DNA of 64,000 nucleotides, from the NCBI RefSeq assembly GCF_014205275.1, contig NZ_JACHND010000001.1, forward strand, positions 5,952,001-6,016,000, given 5' to 3'. The DNA is from Sphaerisporangium siamense (GTDB lineage: Bacteria > Actinomycetota > Actinomycetes > Streptosporangiales > Streptosporangiaceae). The notes beneath the pieces were generated by a model that saw only the letters and a list, made by a program, of their open reading frames with translations, was not told the DNA's origin and searched no databases. This document shows, piece by piece, positions 17,729-27,327 of the stretch. The stretch's first letter is position 1. Every line of letters begins with the position of its first letter. The position numbers and the translations under genes were made by a program.

Positions 17729-18487
17729 TCAACTCAGCTTGCGCACGATACGGAGGATCTCGTCCAGCTTCCCACCGTGATCGTCGAGCTTGGCACTGTG
17801 CTCGTCCAGCTTCTTGGTGTGCCCATCGACCGTGGCCGTGAGCACGTCAAGCTTGGCACTGTGCTCGTCCAGCTTCCTGGTGTGCCCATCGACCGTGGCC
17901 GTGAGCACATCAAGCTTCTTGGTGTGCCCGTCCACCGTGGCCGTGAGCACATCAAGCTTCGCACTGTGCTCGTCCAGCTTCCTGGTGTGCCCATCGACCG
18001 TAGCCGTGAGCACATCAAGCTTCTTGGTGTGCCCGTCCACCGTGGCCGTGAGCACATCAAGCTTCGCACTGTGCTCGTCCAGCTTCCTGGTGTGCCCATC
18101 GACCGTAGCCGTGAGCACGTCAAGCTTGGCACTGTGCTCGTCCAGCTTCCTGGTGTGCCCATCGACCGTGGCCGTGAGCACGTCGAGCTTGGCACTGTGC
18201 TCGTCGAACTTCTTGGAGTGCTCCTCCAGGATTCTGGTGTGTCCGGCGACGGTGGTCGCGACGTGGTCCAGGATCTTGGTCTGGTGCTCGAAGAGCGACG
18301 TGTGGACTTTCTGCTGCTCCCGGATGCCCTTGATGTCCTTGACGATGAGCGTGTAGAACTCGCGCGCCGTCTCCGAGGTACGCTTCGCCTCGTCGGCCAC
18401 ATAGGTCATGGCCACGGTCTGGTTGTGCATCTCGTCGAGCCTGCCCTCGATTCGGGTAACGCGCTGTTCAAGATCGGCATATGACAT
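17729..18487 (-). CDS. Heptad-repeat coiled-coil protein
   Basis: A 252-aa protein. The first 100 residues form a non-repetitive helix (LEQRVTRIEGRLDEMHNQT, VKDIKGIREQQKVHTSLFEHQ). The next 130 are built from three heptads used as words: KLDEHSA, KLDVLTA and TVDGHT(R/K). They combine into 21-residue and 14-residue units, with seven copies of the KLDVLTA-TVDGHT pair. Leu/Val at alternating core positions predict a long parallel coiled coil. It has no signal peptide or membrane segment. AAGGAG lies 6 nt before the ATG at 18487. The function is unknown; similar repeats occur in phage tail and cytoskeletal proteins. Confidence 0.75.
   Translation of the reverse strand: MSYADLEQRVTRIEGRLDEMHNQTVAMTYVADEAKRTSETAREFYTLIVKDIKGIREQQKVHTSLFEHQTKILDHVATTVAGHTRILEEHSKKFDEHSAKLDVLTATVDGHTRKLDEHSAKLDVLTATVDGHTRKLDEHSAKLDVLTATVDGHTKKLDVLTATVDGHTRKLDEHSAKLDVLTATVDGHTKKLDVLTATVDGHTRKLDEHSAKLDVLTATVDGHTKKLDEHSAKLDDHGGKLDEILRIVRKLS
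17790..18210 (-). repeat. In-frame tandem DNA repeat (63-bp and 42-bp units) in the coiled-coil gene
   Basis: Nearly identical DNA units of 63 bp (three heptads) and 42 bp (two heptads) alternate across this interval. The copies differ by only a few bases (for example GTGGCC/GTAGCC), so the array expanded recently by slippage or unequal crossover. Unit lengths are multiples of 21 bp, which preserves both frame and heptad phase. Confidence 0.85.
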
Positions 18488-18641
18488 TCTCATCTCCTTC
18501 CGCCACGAACACTACCGGTGGATCATGACCCTTCGCTTACGATCGGCGACTCTACGTGAGAATGTTTCATCGTGCGAGGAGGAGGGCGGGTCACAGACCC
18601 GTATGCCGTGGTCCGGCGCGGGACGCGTGAGCGGGACCGGA

Positions 18642-18998
18642 TCACCGCAGGGCGGCGATGGCCTTGTCGGTGGTCTCGTAGAAGGAGAACAGGCGGTCCA
18701 GGCCCATGATCTGGAAGATGTGGGCGATGTCGGAGTCCAGTGCGGCCAGGCCCAGCGCGGCGCCGGCCTGCTGGGCGCGCTGGTGGGCGGCGATCAGGAT
18801 CGAGATGCCGGTGGAGTCGCAGAAGGTCAGGGCCGACAGGTCGATGACCAGCGCGTCGCCGGCGGCCAGCGTCAGCTCGTCGAGGGCCGCCCGCAGGCGG
18901 CGGGTGGTGTGGTGATCCAGGTCCCCGGCCACTACCAGCACCTGCAGGCGAGGCGAGTACGGCTGAAGGGTGACGGTCAGAGCGTGGTCATGCGGCAC
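18642..18998 (-). CDS. STAS-domain anti-sigma factor antagonist
   Basis: A 118-aa RsbV/SpoIIAA-like protein. The STAS core includes LVVAGDLDHHT, DALVIDLSALTFCDSTGISILIAAH and the C-terminal helix region. The phosphorylatable Ser62 lies in the conserved DST/SG motif. Unphosphorylated STAS proteins capture an anti-sigma kinase. The GTG at 18998, 5 nt after GGAG, makes the gene overlap the upstream phosphatase gene by 22 bp, indicating translational coupling and a phosphatase-substrate pair. Confidence 0.9.
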   Translation of the reverse strand: MPHDHALTVTLQPYSPRLQVLVVAGDLDHHTTRRLRAALDELTLAAGDALVIDLSALTFCDSTGISILIAAHQRAQQAGAALGLAALDSDIAHIFQIMGLDRLFSFYETTDKAIAALR

Positions 18999-20251
18999 CA
19001 AGGCTCCTGAGGGGCTGCGGTCGTCGAGCGGACGGGAACGGACAGGGCGAGCACCGCGGTGTCGTCCGAGACGCCCTCGCCCAGGGACCCGATCAGTTTA
19101 TGCACCGCGGCGAGGAGGTCGTCGGCGTCGGCGGGCGCGGCGGGGGCGAGGTAGGCGGCGAGCCCCTCCTCGTCCAGCCGGGACCCGGCCTCGGTACGGG
19201 CCTCGGTGAGACCGTCGGTGTACAGCAGCATCGCGTCTCCGGGGCGGAGGCGCGTGCTCACCTGCACGAATCGGGGCTCGCGCAGGATGCCGATGAGCTG
19301 CCCGCCCTCGGTGCGCAGCGCCTCGACGCCGCCGCCGGCGCGTACGACCAGGGCGGGAGGGTGTCCCCCGCCCGCGAGCGTGACGAGGAACCCGTCCGCG
19401 GCCGGTTCCAGGACCCCGAAGACGGCGGTGCAGTACGGCGGCGCGGCGCCGCCGGCGTGCTCCTGCTGCAGCACGGCGTCCAGGTTGGCAAGGACCCGGC
19501 ACGGGTCGGGGTCGTAGACGGCGGCGGCGCGCAGCGTGTACCGGACCAGGGAGGTCAGGACGGCGGCGCCGGCGCCCTTGCCGCAGACGTCCCCGAGGAA
19601 GAATCCCCAGCGGTTGCCGTCGAGGGGGAACAGGTCGTAGAAGTCCCCGCCGACCTCGTCGGCGGAGTAGGGGTGGTAGGCGGCGGCCGCGGAGAGGCCC
19701 GGCACCTGGGGCAGCGCCGGGGGCAGCAGCGTGCGCTGCAGGATGCGGGCCAGGCGTTCGGCGTCGGCGCGCATCTCGCGTTCGGCGGCGACCACGCGGG
19801 CGGCGGCCAGCCGCAGTTCCAGCTCGTTGGTCACCAGGGCGGCCAGATCCCGCAGCGCGCCGAGCTCCTCGGCGTCCGCCTGCCGGGGGCGGACGTCCAT
19901 GACGTTGACGCTGCCCAGGCGGTGGCCGCCGGGGGTGACCATGGGGGCCGCGGCGTAGAAGCGGACGCCGGGCACGCCGCCGACCATCGGGTCGGCCGCG
20001 ACGCGCGGGTCGGCGTCGGTGTCGGGGATGACCAGGACGCCGTCGTGGTCGGCGGCCGCGGCGCACAGGCTCACATCGCGTCTGCTCGGGCGGGTCTGCG
20101 CCGGGGTGCCGTGGGCGGCGCAGCAGCGGACCCACTGGTCGTCGACGAGGGTGACGGTGGCCATGGGGGCGCGGAATATGCGCGCGGCCAGCGAGGCGAC
20201 CCGGTCCAGGACGTCGTCGCCGGGGGCGTCGGGGATCGCGTGGCGGCGCAC
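18977..20251 (-). CDS. GAF-domain PP2C (SpoIIE-type) serine phosphatase
   Basis: A 424-aa cytosolic phosphatase. An N-terminal GAF domain (about residues 10-160, with FRAPMATVTLVDDQWVRC and RFYAAAPMVTPGGHRLGSV) is joined by a coiled linker to a SpoIIE-type PP2C domain (about 200-415). Metal-binding motifs are VGGDFYDLF, GDVCGKG and the late SDDTAVLAL. It should dephosphorylate the overlapping downstream STAS protein in response to a signal sensed by GAF. The start is a GTG at 20251 without a strong ribosome site; a -10-like TAGAAT on this strand lies at 20348-20353. It is divergent from the large hybrid kinase gene. Confidence 0.9.
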   Translation of the reverse strand: MRRHAIPDAPGDDVLDRVASLAARIFRAPMATVTLVDDQWVRCCAAHGTPAQTRPSRRDVSLCAAAADHDGVLVIPDTDADPRVAADPMVGGVPGVRFYAAAPMVTPGGHRLGSVNVMDVRPRQADAEELGALRDLAALVTNELELRLAAARVVAAEREMRADAERLARILQRTLLPPALPQVPGLSAAAAYHPYSADEVGGDFYDLFPLDGNRWGFFLGDVCGKGAGAAVLTSLVRYTLRAAAVYDPDPCRVLANLDAVLQQEHAGGAAPPYCTAVFGVLEPAADGFLVTLAGGGHPPALVVRAGGGVEALRTEGGQLIGILREPRFVQVSTRLRPGDAMLLYTDGLTEARTEAGSRLDEEGLAAYLAPAAPADADDLLAAVHKLIGSLGEGVSDDTAVLALSVPVRSTTAAPQEPWCRMTTL

Positions 20252-20504
20252 GGCCGGCGACCGGCGGGCTTCGTCGGCGGTGCTGACGTCAGGCTCCCTT
20301 CCACCGAGCTCCTTGAGGCGGACACAGGGCCTAGAGCGATTTGCCCTATTCTACGTAACCGTTGAGCTGGTCCTCGCACGACCGGGCCGGGCCGGTCGGG
20401 GGCCGGTGCCCGCGGGACGGTGACCAGGTCGGCGACCGCGGCGAGGACCGTGGTGATAAGACCGCCTCGGGGGGCAGGGCTCGGCGTGAGCGAAGGGGTG
20501 TCAG

Positions 20505-23500
20505 GTGACGCACTGTGACGACGCCGAGGACCGGCCGGTGACGATGGACGGGGCCGACATCTTCACCGTCGAGGACGAGGTCGGCCGGGATCTGGCGATG
20601 GTGGACTGGGGGGCGACCCCGCTCGGGCCGCCGGACGGGTGGCCGCAGAGCCTGCGGACGGCGGTGAGCATCGTCCTGTCGTCGCGGTTCTCCATGTGGA
20701 TGGCATGGGGGCCGCGGTTGACGTTCTTCTGCAACGCCGCCTACCGCCGCGACACCCTGGGCCGCAAGTACCCGTGGGCGCTGGGCCGGCCCGCGAGTGA
20801 GGTGTGGGCGGAGATCTGGGACGACATCGGCCCGCGCATCGACGCCGTGCTGGCCACGGGGGAGGCGACCTGGGACGAGGCGCTGCTGCTGTTCCTGGAG
20901 CGGGCCGGCTACCCCGAGGAGAGCTACCACACCTTCTCCTACAGTCCGCTGCGCGACGACTCCGGCGCGGTGGTCGGCATGCTGTGCGTCGTCAGCGAGG
21001 ACACCGAGCGGGTGATCGGCGAGCGGCGGATGGCGACGCTGCGGGACCTCGGCTCCGATCCGAGCGTGGTCCGCACCGAGCAGGAGATGCTGTCCTTCGC
21101 CTGCCGGCAGCTCGGCCGCAACCTGCAGGACCTGCCGTTCACCCTGACCTACCTGCTCGACGAGGACGGCGGCGCGCGGCTGGCGGGGGCGACGGGGATC
21201 GGCGCCGGGCACCCGGCCGCCCCCGTCGCCCTGACGCTCGACGAGCCCGGCGGGGTGTGGCCCGCGGCGGCGCTGGCCCGGGGCGAGTCGGTGCTCGTGC
21301 CGCTCGACGGCCCCGCGTTCGCCGGTCTGCCGTCGGGTGACTGGCCGGAGCCGCCCGCGCAGGCGCTGGTGGTGCCGCTGCTGCGGCAGGGCGGCGCGCC
21401 GTACGGGTTCCTGGTGGCCGCGCTCAACCGGTACCGGCCGCTGGACGACTCCTACCGCGGGTTCGTCGAGCTGGCCGCCGGGCATGTCGCGGCGGGGGTC
21501 GCCAGCGCCCGCGGGTACGAGGCCCAGCAGCGGCGCGCGGAGGAGCTGGCCGAGCTGGACCGCGCCAAGACCGTCTTCTTCTCCAACATCAGCCACGAGT
21601 TCCGCACCCCCCTGACCCTGATCATGGGGCCGGTGCGTGAGCTGCGGAACACGCTGGCCGGCGCCGGGGAGGAGGTGCGCCAGGACCTGGAGCTGGTCCA
21701 CCGCAACGGCCTGCGCCTGGGCAAGCTCGTCAACACCCTGCTCGACTTCTCCCGCATCGAGGCCGGGCGCATGCAGGCGCGCTACGAGCCGGTGGACCTG
21801 GCGGCGGTGACCGCCGAGCTGGCCAGCGTCTTCCGCTCCGCGATCGACAAGGCCGGCCTGACCTTCGCGGTGGACTGCCCTCCGATGGCCGAGCCGGTGT
21901 ACATCGACAGGGGCATGTGGGAGAAGGTGGTGCTCAACCTGCTGAGCAACGCGCTGAAGTTCACCTTCGACGGCTCGGTCGGCGTCACGGTGCGCGAGGA
22001 GGACGCCCACGCGGTGGTGACGATCACCGACACCGGCATCGGCATCCCGCCGCAGGAGCTGCCGCGGCTGTTCGAGCGGTTCCACCGCATCGAGAGCGCC
22101 CGGTCGCGCTCCAACGAGGGCAGCGGCATCGGCCTGGCCCTCGTCCAGGAGCTGGTCGGCCTGCACGGCGGCACCATCACCGCCGACAGCGCCGAGGGCG
22201 AGGGCACGACCTTCACCATCCGGCTGCCGGTCGGGTCCGCCCACCTGCCGGCCGACAGCCTGGTCTCCCCCGGCGCGACGGAGGCGGTCTCGGGCACCGC
22301 CGGGCCGTTCGTCGAGGAGGCGTTGCGCTGGCTCCCCGGGGAGCAACCGGGCGCCGAGGACACCGCCGCCCCCGGCGTCTCCCCCGGCGTCCGCCCCGCC
22401 GGCGCCGATCCCGGCGCGCAGGTCCGGGTGCTGATCGCCGACGACAACGCCGACATGCGCGAGTACCTGTCCCGCCTTCTCAAGGGCGCCGGGTACCTGG
22501 TCGGCGCCGTCGGTGACGGGCTGCTGGCTTTGGACGTCGTGCGCGCGGAGATGCCCGATCTCGTGGTGAGCGACGTGATGATGCCCCGCCTCGACGGCCT
22601 GGCCCTGGTCGCGGCGCTGCGGTCCGATCCGCGTACCGCCGGGGTGCCGGTGCTGCTGCTGTCGGCCCGCGCCGGGCAGGAGGCCGCCATCGAGGGCCTG
22701 GAGGCGGGCGCGGACGACTACCTGGTCAAGCCGTTCTCCGCCGCGGAGCTCCTGGCGCGGGTCCGTGCCACGGTGGAGTTGTCCCGGATGCGCAACCACC
22801 ACACCCGCTGGCGCAACGCGATGATCGACTCCCTGCAGGAGGCGTTCTTCGTCGCCGACGACACCGGCGCGGTGATCGAGATCAACGCGGCGTTCACCGA
22901 CATCCTGGGCTACGGGGCCGACGGGCTGCCCTACACTCCCCTGCACCCCTGGTGGCCGGACGAGGACGACGACCCGCAGGCCTTCGCGATCACCGCCGAG
23001 GCGTTCGCCCGGATGGTCGGCGAGGGCCGGGGGAACTGCGTGATCCCCGTCACCCACCGGGACGGGCACCGGATCTGGGTCGCGGTCACCTACAACGACG
23101 TCATCGACCCCGACACCGGCCGGCGCCGGGTCGTGGGCACCCTGCGCGACGTCACCTCCGACCGTTACCTGGTGCAGCGGGAGAGCGCGCTGGCCGCGCT
23201 CAGCGTGCGCGTCTCCCAGGCCGACGACCTCGGCGACGCCCTGCGCGGGGGGCTGGAGGCGCTGCGGGAGGTCTGGCAGGCCCGGCAGATCCCGGCGGCG
23301 GTGTGGAACGACGACGCCCCGCCGGAGGTCTTCTGCGCGCCGCCGGGCGACGGCTGGCAGGACCTGCCGGACACGGTGCGCGAGCGGCTGACGGCCCTGC
23401 GCGAGCAGGCGCCACTGCGTCCGGTCGCCGCCGAGGCGGGCGGGGCCGGCATCACCCTGGAGCATCCCGAGGGCCTGCTGACCATCTGGGTCGACCTGGG

Positions 23501-24677
23501 CAGGAACCGGCCCTTCACCCGGGAGGACCAGACCCTGCTGGCGCTGCTGGCCGGGCACCTCGGCCAGGGCCTGCACCGCGTCCACCAGCTCGACCGGCAG
23601 CGCGCGGCGGCCGTGGCCCTCCAGCGCGCCATCCTCGGCCCGTCCCGGCTGCCGGCGGGCTTCGCCGTGCGCTACGAGCCGGCCGGCCGCCCTCTGGAGG
23701 TGGGCGGCGACTGGTACGACATCGTGCCGCTGGACGGCGAGCGCGTCGGGATCGTGGTCGGCGACTGCGTGGGGCACGGGCTGGAGGCCGCCGCCGTGAT
23801 GGGGCAGTTGCGCAGCGCCTGCCGGGCCCTGCTGCTGCAGGACGCCGACCCCGCGCAGGTGTTCACCGCCCTCGACCGGTTCGCCGCCCTGGTCCCCGGC
23901 GCCAAGTGCACCACCGTCTTCTGCGGCATCCTGGACACCGCCACCGGCGACCTGGTGTACTCCAGCGCCGGGCATCCCCCGGGCATCCTCGCCCACTCCG
24001 ACGGGACCACCCTGCTCCTGGAGGGCGGCCGCTCGACCCCGCTGGCCGTGCGGCCGGGCCATCCGCGGCCGGAGGCCCGGTGCACCATGCCGCCCCGGTC
24101 CACCCTGCTGCTGTACACCGACGGCCTGGTGGAGCGCCGCCGGCGTCCGCTGACCACCGGCATCGGTCAGGCGGGCCTGGCTCTGCAGGCGGGCCGGACC
24201 ACGCCCATCGAGGACCTGGCGGCCGACGTGATGAACATTCTCGCGCCGGAGGGCGGCTTCAACGACGACGTCGCCCTGCTGCTGTACCGCCAGCCCGCCC
24301 CGCTGGAGGTCGCCTTCCCCGCCGAGTCCGGCCAGCTCGCCCCGGTGCGCACCGCGCTGCGGGACTGGCTGGCCCGCTGCCAGCTCACCCCCTCGATGAT
24401 CCAGAACGTGCTGGTCGCGGCCGGGGAGGCCTGCGCCAACGCGATCGAGCACGGGCACCGCCACGCCCCCGGCCGCACGATCCGGCTGCGGGCGGTCGCC
24501 ACCGTCGACGACCTGCATCTGACGGTCGCCGACTCCGGCCTCTGGAAGCCCCCGCGGCTGGAGGCCGACTCCCATCGCGGCCGCGGCGTCGCCCTCATGC
24601 GCGCCCTGATGCAGGAGGTCACCATCCACCCCGGCGCCGCCGGGACCACCGTCGACATGCATGCGAGGATCTCCTGA
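20505..24677 (+). CDS. Hybrid histidine kinase / response regulator / PP2C phosphatase / RsbW-like kinase
   Basis: A 1,390-aa multidomain soluble protein. Order: PAS-like N-terminal domain (about 20-190), GAF (about 190-345), HisKA with [11 protein letters not shown] (phospho-accepting His364), HATPase_c ([30 protein letters not shown]), receiver (VLIADDN, phospho-acceptor Asp690 in [11 protein letters not shown], Lys in DDYLVKPFS), PAS (about 770-900), a GAF-like segment, SpoIIE-type PP2C (VGGDWYD with Asp1069, GDCVGHG) and a C-terminal RsbW-like HATPase ([21 protein letters not shown]). It therefore carries both the phosphatase and the anti-sigma-kinase activities of a partner switch plus a two-component module. 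A STAS gene overlaps its stop. The start is the GTG at 20505 after AGGGG. Confidence 0.9.
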   Translation: MTHCDDAEDRPVTMDGADIFTVEDEVGRDLAMVDWGATPLGPPDGWPQSLRTAVSIVLSSRFSMWMAWGPRLTFFCNAAYRRDTLGRKYPWALGRPASEVWAEIWDDIGPRIDAVLATGEATWDEALLLFLERAGYPEESYHTFSYSPLRDDSGAVVGMLCVVSEDTERVIGERRMATLRDLGSDPSVVRTEQEMLSFACRQLGRNLQDLPFTLTYLLDEDGGARLAGATGIGAGHPAAPVALTLDEPGGVWPAAALARGESVLVPLDGPAFAGLPSGDWPEPPAQALVVPLLRQGGAPYGFLVAALNRYRPLDDSYRGFVELAAGHVAAGVASARGYEAQQRRAEELAELDRAKTVFFSNISHEFRTPLTLIMGPVRELRNTLAGAGEEVRQDLELVHRNGLRLGKLVNTLLDFSRIEAGRMQARYEPVDLAAVTAELASVFRSAIDKAGLTFAVDCPPMAEPVYIDRGMWEKVVLNLLSNALKFTFDGSVGVTVREEDAHAVVTITDTGIGIPPQELPRLFERFHRIESARSRSNEGSGIGLALVQELVGLHGGTITADSAEGEGTTFTIRLPVGSAHLPADSLVSPGATEAVSGTAGPFVEEALRWLPGEQPGAEDTAAPGVSPGVRPAGADPGAQVRVLIADDNADMREYLSRLLKGAGYLVGAVGDGLLALDVVRAEMPDLVVSDVMMPRLDGLALVAALRSDPRTAGVPVLLLSARAGQEAAIEGLEAGADDYLVKPFSAAELLARVRATVELSRMRNHHTRWRNAMIDSLQEAFFVADDTGAVIEINAAFTDILGYGADGLPYTPLHPWWPDEDDDPQAFAITAEAFARMVGEGRGNCVIPVTHRDGHRIWVAVTYNDVIDPDTGRRRVVGTLRDVTSDRYLVQRESALAALSVRVSQADDLGDALRGGLEALREVWQARQIPAAVWNDDAPPEVFCAPPGDGWQDLPDTVRERLTALREQAPLRPVAAEAGGAGITLEHPEGLLTIWVDLGRNRPFTREDQTLLALLAGHLGQGLHRVHQLDRQRAAAVALQRAILGPSRLPAGFAVRYEPAGRPLEVGGDWYDIVPLDGERVGIVVGDCVGHGLEAAAVMGQLRSACRALLLQDADPAQVFTALDRFAALVPGAKCTTVFCGILDTATGDLVYSSAGHPPGILAHSDGTTLLLEGGRSTPLAVRPGHPRPEARCTMPPRSTLLLYTDGLVERRRRPLTTGIGQAGLALQAGRTTPIEDLAADVMNILAPEGGFNDDVALLLYRQPAPLEVAFPAESGQLAPVRTALRDWLARCQLTPSMIQNVLVAAGEACANAIEHGHRHAPGRTIRLRAVATVDDLHLTVADSGLWKPPRLEADSHRGRGVALMRALMQEVTIHPGAAGTTVDMHARIS

Positions 24678-24964
24678 TGACCACCCCCCTGACCGTGGTC
24701 GCCTCGGAGCGGCCCGACGGCACCCCGGTGCTCGCCGTCACCGGCGAGATCGACATGAGCAACGCCGGCGTCCTGGACGACGCGCTGACCACGTCGGCCG
24801 GCGACGACGCGCTGCTGGTCGACCTGAGCGCGGTGGAGTATCTCGACAGCGCGGGCCTGACGGTCCTGTTCTCCCACGCCGCGCGCATCCGGGTCCTCGC
24901 CAACCCGGTGATCGCGCCCGTCCTGACGATCTCCGGTTTCACGGAGGTCACCACCGTCGAGTGA
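24677..24964 (+). CDS. STAS-domain anti-sigma factor antagonist
   Basis: A 95-aa RsbV-like protein with VLAVTGEIDMSN and the phosphorylation motif VEYLDSAGLTVLF (Ser58). Its ATG overlaps the TGA of the preceding hybrid kinase gene by one base (TGATG), so translation is coupled. It is the expected substrate of both the PP2C and RsbW-like domains of that protein. The chain ends soon after the final strand, shorter than most STAS proteins. Confidence 0.9.
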   Translation: MTTPLTVVASERPDGTPVLAVTGEIDMSNAGVLDDALTTSAGDDALLVDLSAVEYLDSAGLTVLFSHAARIRVLANPVIAPVLTISGFTEVTTVE

Positions 24965-25033
24965 GCCGCCCTCGGCGGGAGGGGCATGGCGGGTGACGTG
25001 CGATTCCGTTGCCTGATCAGTTCGAGGAGGTTT

Positions 25034-25063
25034 TTGTCCGGACATCTTTATGTCCGCTACCCT
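25034..25063 (+). promoter_or_regulatory. Promoter with internal 18-bp operator for the GntR-type gene
   Basis: -35 TTGTCC (25034-25039) and -10 TACCCT (25058-25063) are 18 bp apart. Between them lies the perfect dyad CGGACAT-CTTT-ATGTCCG (25039-25056). A palindrome CTGATCAG occurs on both sides (25013-25020 and 25062-25069). The dyad position suggests repression by the GntR protein encoded directly downstream. Confidence 0.6.
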
Positions 25064-25100
25064 GATCAGTCAGCGATCGCACACGGAGCCGGGAGAAGGC

Positions 25101-25838
25101 ATGGGCACGCCACTCGACATCGATCTCGATCGCTCCAGCCCCGTGCCGCTGTACTTCCAGGTCGCCGAGCAGATCGCCGAGGCCATCCGGCGGGGCGACC
25201 TCGCCCCGGGGGCGCGGCTCGACAACGAGATCCTGCTCGCCGACCGCCTGGGACTGTCACGCCCGACGATCCGCCAGGCCATCCAGTACCTCGTGGACAA
25301 GGGCCTGCTGGTGCGCAAGCGCGGCGTCGGCACCCAGGTCGTGCACGGGCAGGTCAAGCGCTCGGTGGAGCTGACCAGCCTGTACGACGACCTGCGCCGC
25401 GCCGGGCAGGACCCGACCACCCAGGTGCTGTCCCTCGGGCCGGTCGGCGCCGACGAAGAGATCGCCTCGGTCCTCGGCGTCCCGGCGGGCGCCGAGGTGC
25501 TGCGCCTGGAGCGGGTGCGCTACGCCGGCGGCGAGCCGCTGGCCCTGCTGCACAACTGGCTGCCCGCCGCGGCCGGGCTGACCTCCGAGGTGCTGTCGCG
25601 ACGCGGCCTGTACGAGCTGCTACGGGCGGCCGGGGTGCGCATGCGGGTGGCCAACCAGCGCATCGGCGCGCGGGCGGCCACCCCCGCCGAGGCGCGCCTG
25701 CTGGACGAGCGCAGGGGCGCCCCGCTGCTGACCATGGTGCGCACCACCTACGACGACCAGGGCAGGGCCGTGGAGCACGGCTCGCACGTCTACCGCGCCT
25801 CGCACTACTCGCTGGAGGTCACGCTCATCGAGCGCTGA
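25101..25838 (+). CDS. GntR-family (HutC subfamily) transcriptional regulator
   Basis: A 245-aa regulator: winged helix at about residues 10-76 (PLYFQVAEQIAEAIRRGDLAPG, LGLSRPTIRQAIQYLVDKGLL) and a UTRA effector domain from about 95 (TTQVLSLGPVG through SHYSLEVTLIER). HutC-type members sense small molecules such as amino acids or sugars. GGGAGAAGG precedes the ATG at 25101; an upstream in-frame ATG at 25050 lies inside the promoter. The last 34 bp overlap the 3' end of the convergent DedA gene. Confidence 0.9.
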   Translation: MGTPLDIDLDRSSPVPLYFQVAEQIAEAIRRGDLAPGARLDNEILLADRLGLSRPTIRQAIQYLVDKGLLVRKRGVGTQVVHGQVKRSVELTSLYDDLRRAGQDPTTQVLSLGPVGADEEIASVLGVPAGAEVLRLERVRYAGGEPLALLHNWLPAAAGLTSEVLSRRGLYELLRAAGVRMRVANQRIGARAATPAEARLLDERRGAPLLTMVRTTYDDQGRAVEHGSHVYRASHYSLEVTLIER

Positions 25839-26461
25839 TCGGCCGGCCCGGCCCCGGCGGCGGTCACGCGGGCGGCGCGGCGCTTGAGCAGCAGCGTCGT
25901 GCCCAGGCCGAACAGCAGGGCGACGACCAGCGCCACCCAGGAGAAGCCCTTGAGCCACCGGTCGGCCGCCATGCCGAGGTAGTAGATCACGGCGGTGGTG
26001 CCGCCCGCCCAGGTGATGCCGCCGAGCACGTTGGCCACCAGGAACCGCCAGTACGGCATGTGCAGGGCGCCCGCCAGCGGCCCGGCCAGGATGCGCAGCA
26101 GGGCGATGAAACGCCCGAAGAAGACCGCCCACATGCCCCACCGGTCGAACGCCTGCTGCGCCTTGGCGATGTGGGCGGGCCCGAAGTGCTTGGGGAACCG
26201 CCGGGCGAGGCGGTCGAACAGCGGCTGCCCGCCCCGGCGGCCGATGGCGTAGCCGATGGAGTCGCCGATGATGGCGCCCGCGCTGGCGCACACCCCCACC
26301 CACAGCGGGTCGACGACGTGCTGCGCGGACAGCAGCGCGGCGCTGACGAGGACGACCTCACCGGGCAAGGGGATGCCCAGGCTCTCCACGCCGATCACGC
26401 CGCCGACGATCACGTAGATCCAGATGGCCGGAATCGCCTGGAGCCACTCATCGACATGCAT
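25805..26461 (-). CDS. DedA-family membrane protein
   Basis: A 218-aa integral membrane protein of the DedA/SNARE-associated family, implicated in polyprenyl-phosphate or phospholipid flipping. Motifs include the re-entrant loop region VESLGIPLPGEVVLV and the conserved arginine segment FFGRFIALLRILAGPLAGAL, with GDSIGYAIGRRGG between. About four to five membrane segments are visible. Its final 34 bp overlap the GntR gene on the other strand. The start is ATG at 26461. Confidence 0.9.
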   Translation of the reverse strand: MHVDEWLQAIPAIWIYVIVGGVIGVESLGIPLPGEVVLVSAALLSAQHVVDPLWVGVCASAGAIIGDSIGYAIGRRGGQPLFDRLARRFPKHFGPAHIAKAQQAFDRWGMWAVFFGRFIALLRILAGPLAGALHMPYWRFLVANVLGGITWAGGTTAVIYYLGMAADRWLKGFSWVALVVALLFGLGTTLLLKRRAARVTAAGAGPADQRSMSVTSSE

Positions 26462-26602
26462 GGCTCACACCCTATGCCGTGCGATGGGCGTTCCCTCCCC
26501 TGCGGCGGGCCCCTAGGGGGGTTCCATACGGTGTCCTGCCGATACTGAAGGAAAGCGGGCACGACGGCCGCCTTGGGCGGTATGGCGGGAGGAGGTCACC
26601 GG

Positions 26603-27244
26603 ATGGCGGACTGGCGCCGGTCGCGTCTGATCGCGAGGGTCTACGACTTCTGGATCACCCATGAACGGCTGGGCGCGCCCGGGGGCAGGCTCCTGTGGGG
26701 CGCCGACATGCGGCGCTTCTACCTCGACCTGCGGGACGCGGCCAGGCCGGGCGCGGGCGAGCGGGTGCTGGACGTGCCGTGCGGCGGAGGCACCGCCTTC
26801 ACGGCGCTCACGCCGGAGGCGGGCGGCTACGTGGCGGTGGACGTCTCCGCGCTGATGCTGCGCCGGGCCCGCGACCGCGCGCGGCGCCGGGGGCTGCGCC
26901 TGGCCGGCCTGCTCCAGGCGGACGTGACCCGGTTGCCGCTGGCGGACGGCGCGTTCGACCGGTGCCTCAGCTCGCTGGGGCTGCACTGCTTCGCCGACCC
27001 GGCCGCGGCGCTGGCCGAGATGGCGCGGGTGCTGCGGCCGGGCGGGGCGCTGTGGGGCACGGTGGTCGTGCGCGGGACCGGGTGGCGGCGGGACGCGTTG
27101 ATCCGCGTGCTGCGCCGCGCGGGCGCGTTCGGCGCCGTGATCACGGCCGAGGACCTGGCGCGCATGCTGGAGGCGGCCGGTTTCCATGACGCCGACGTGC
27201 GCCTCAACGGCGCGATCGCCCGCTTCTCGGCGCGCCGGACCTGA
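26603..27244 (+). CDS. Class I SAM-dependent methyltransferase
   Basis: A 213-aa Rossmann-fold methyltransferase. Motif I is VLDVPCGGGTAFTAL, the acidic loop is YVAVDVSALML and the post-motif region is LPLADGAFDRCLSSLGLHCFADP with MARVLRPGG following. GGAGG is well placed before the ATG at 26603; an earlier in-frame ATG at 26573 has no site. The substrate is unknown. Despite lying near menD it is not obviously MenG, because the MenG signatures are absent. Confidence 0.85.
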   Translation: MADWRRSRLIARVYDFWITHERLGAPGGRLLWGADMRRFYLDLRDAARPGAGERVLDVPCGGGTAFTALTPEAGGYVAVDVSALMLRRARDRARRRGLRLAGLLQADVTRLPLADGAFDRCLSSLGLHCFADPAAALAEMARVLRPGGALWGTVVVRGTGWRRDALIRVLRRAGAFGAVITAEDLARMLEAAGFHDADVRLNGAIARFSARRT

Positions 27245-27327
27245 CTTTCTCGGCCCGCCGGGCCTGACCGCGTTCGACACGCGGGTCCCGGGCCCGGCGC
27301 GGCGACCGGATCCGGGCGGGGCCGTGG

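Noticed and set aside
17790..18210. Regular repeats that resemble a CRISPR array at first sight
   Set aside because: The units are contiguous, have no unique spacers, keep one reading frame and encode coiled-coil heptads.
20346..24662. A 1,438-codon open frame on the minus strand opposite the hybrid kinase gene
   Set aside because: It is the G+C-rich antisense shadow of the kinase gene; composition is Gly/Ala/Val/Arg with no domain motifs.
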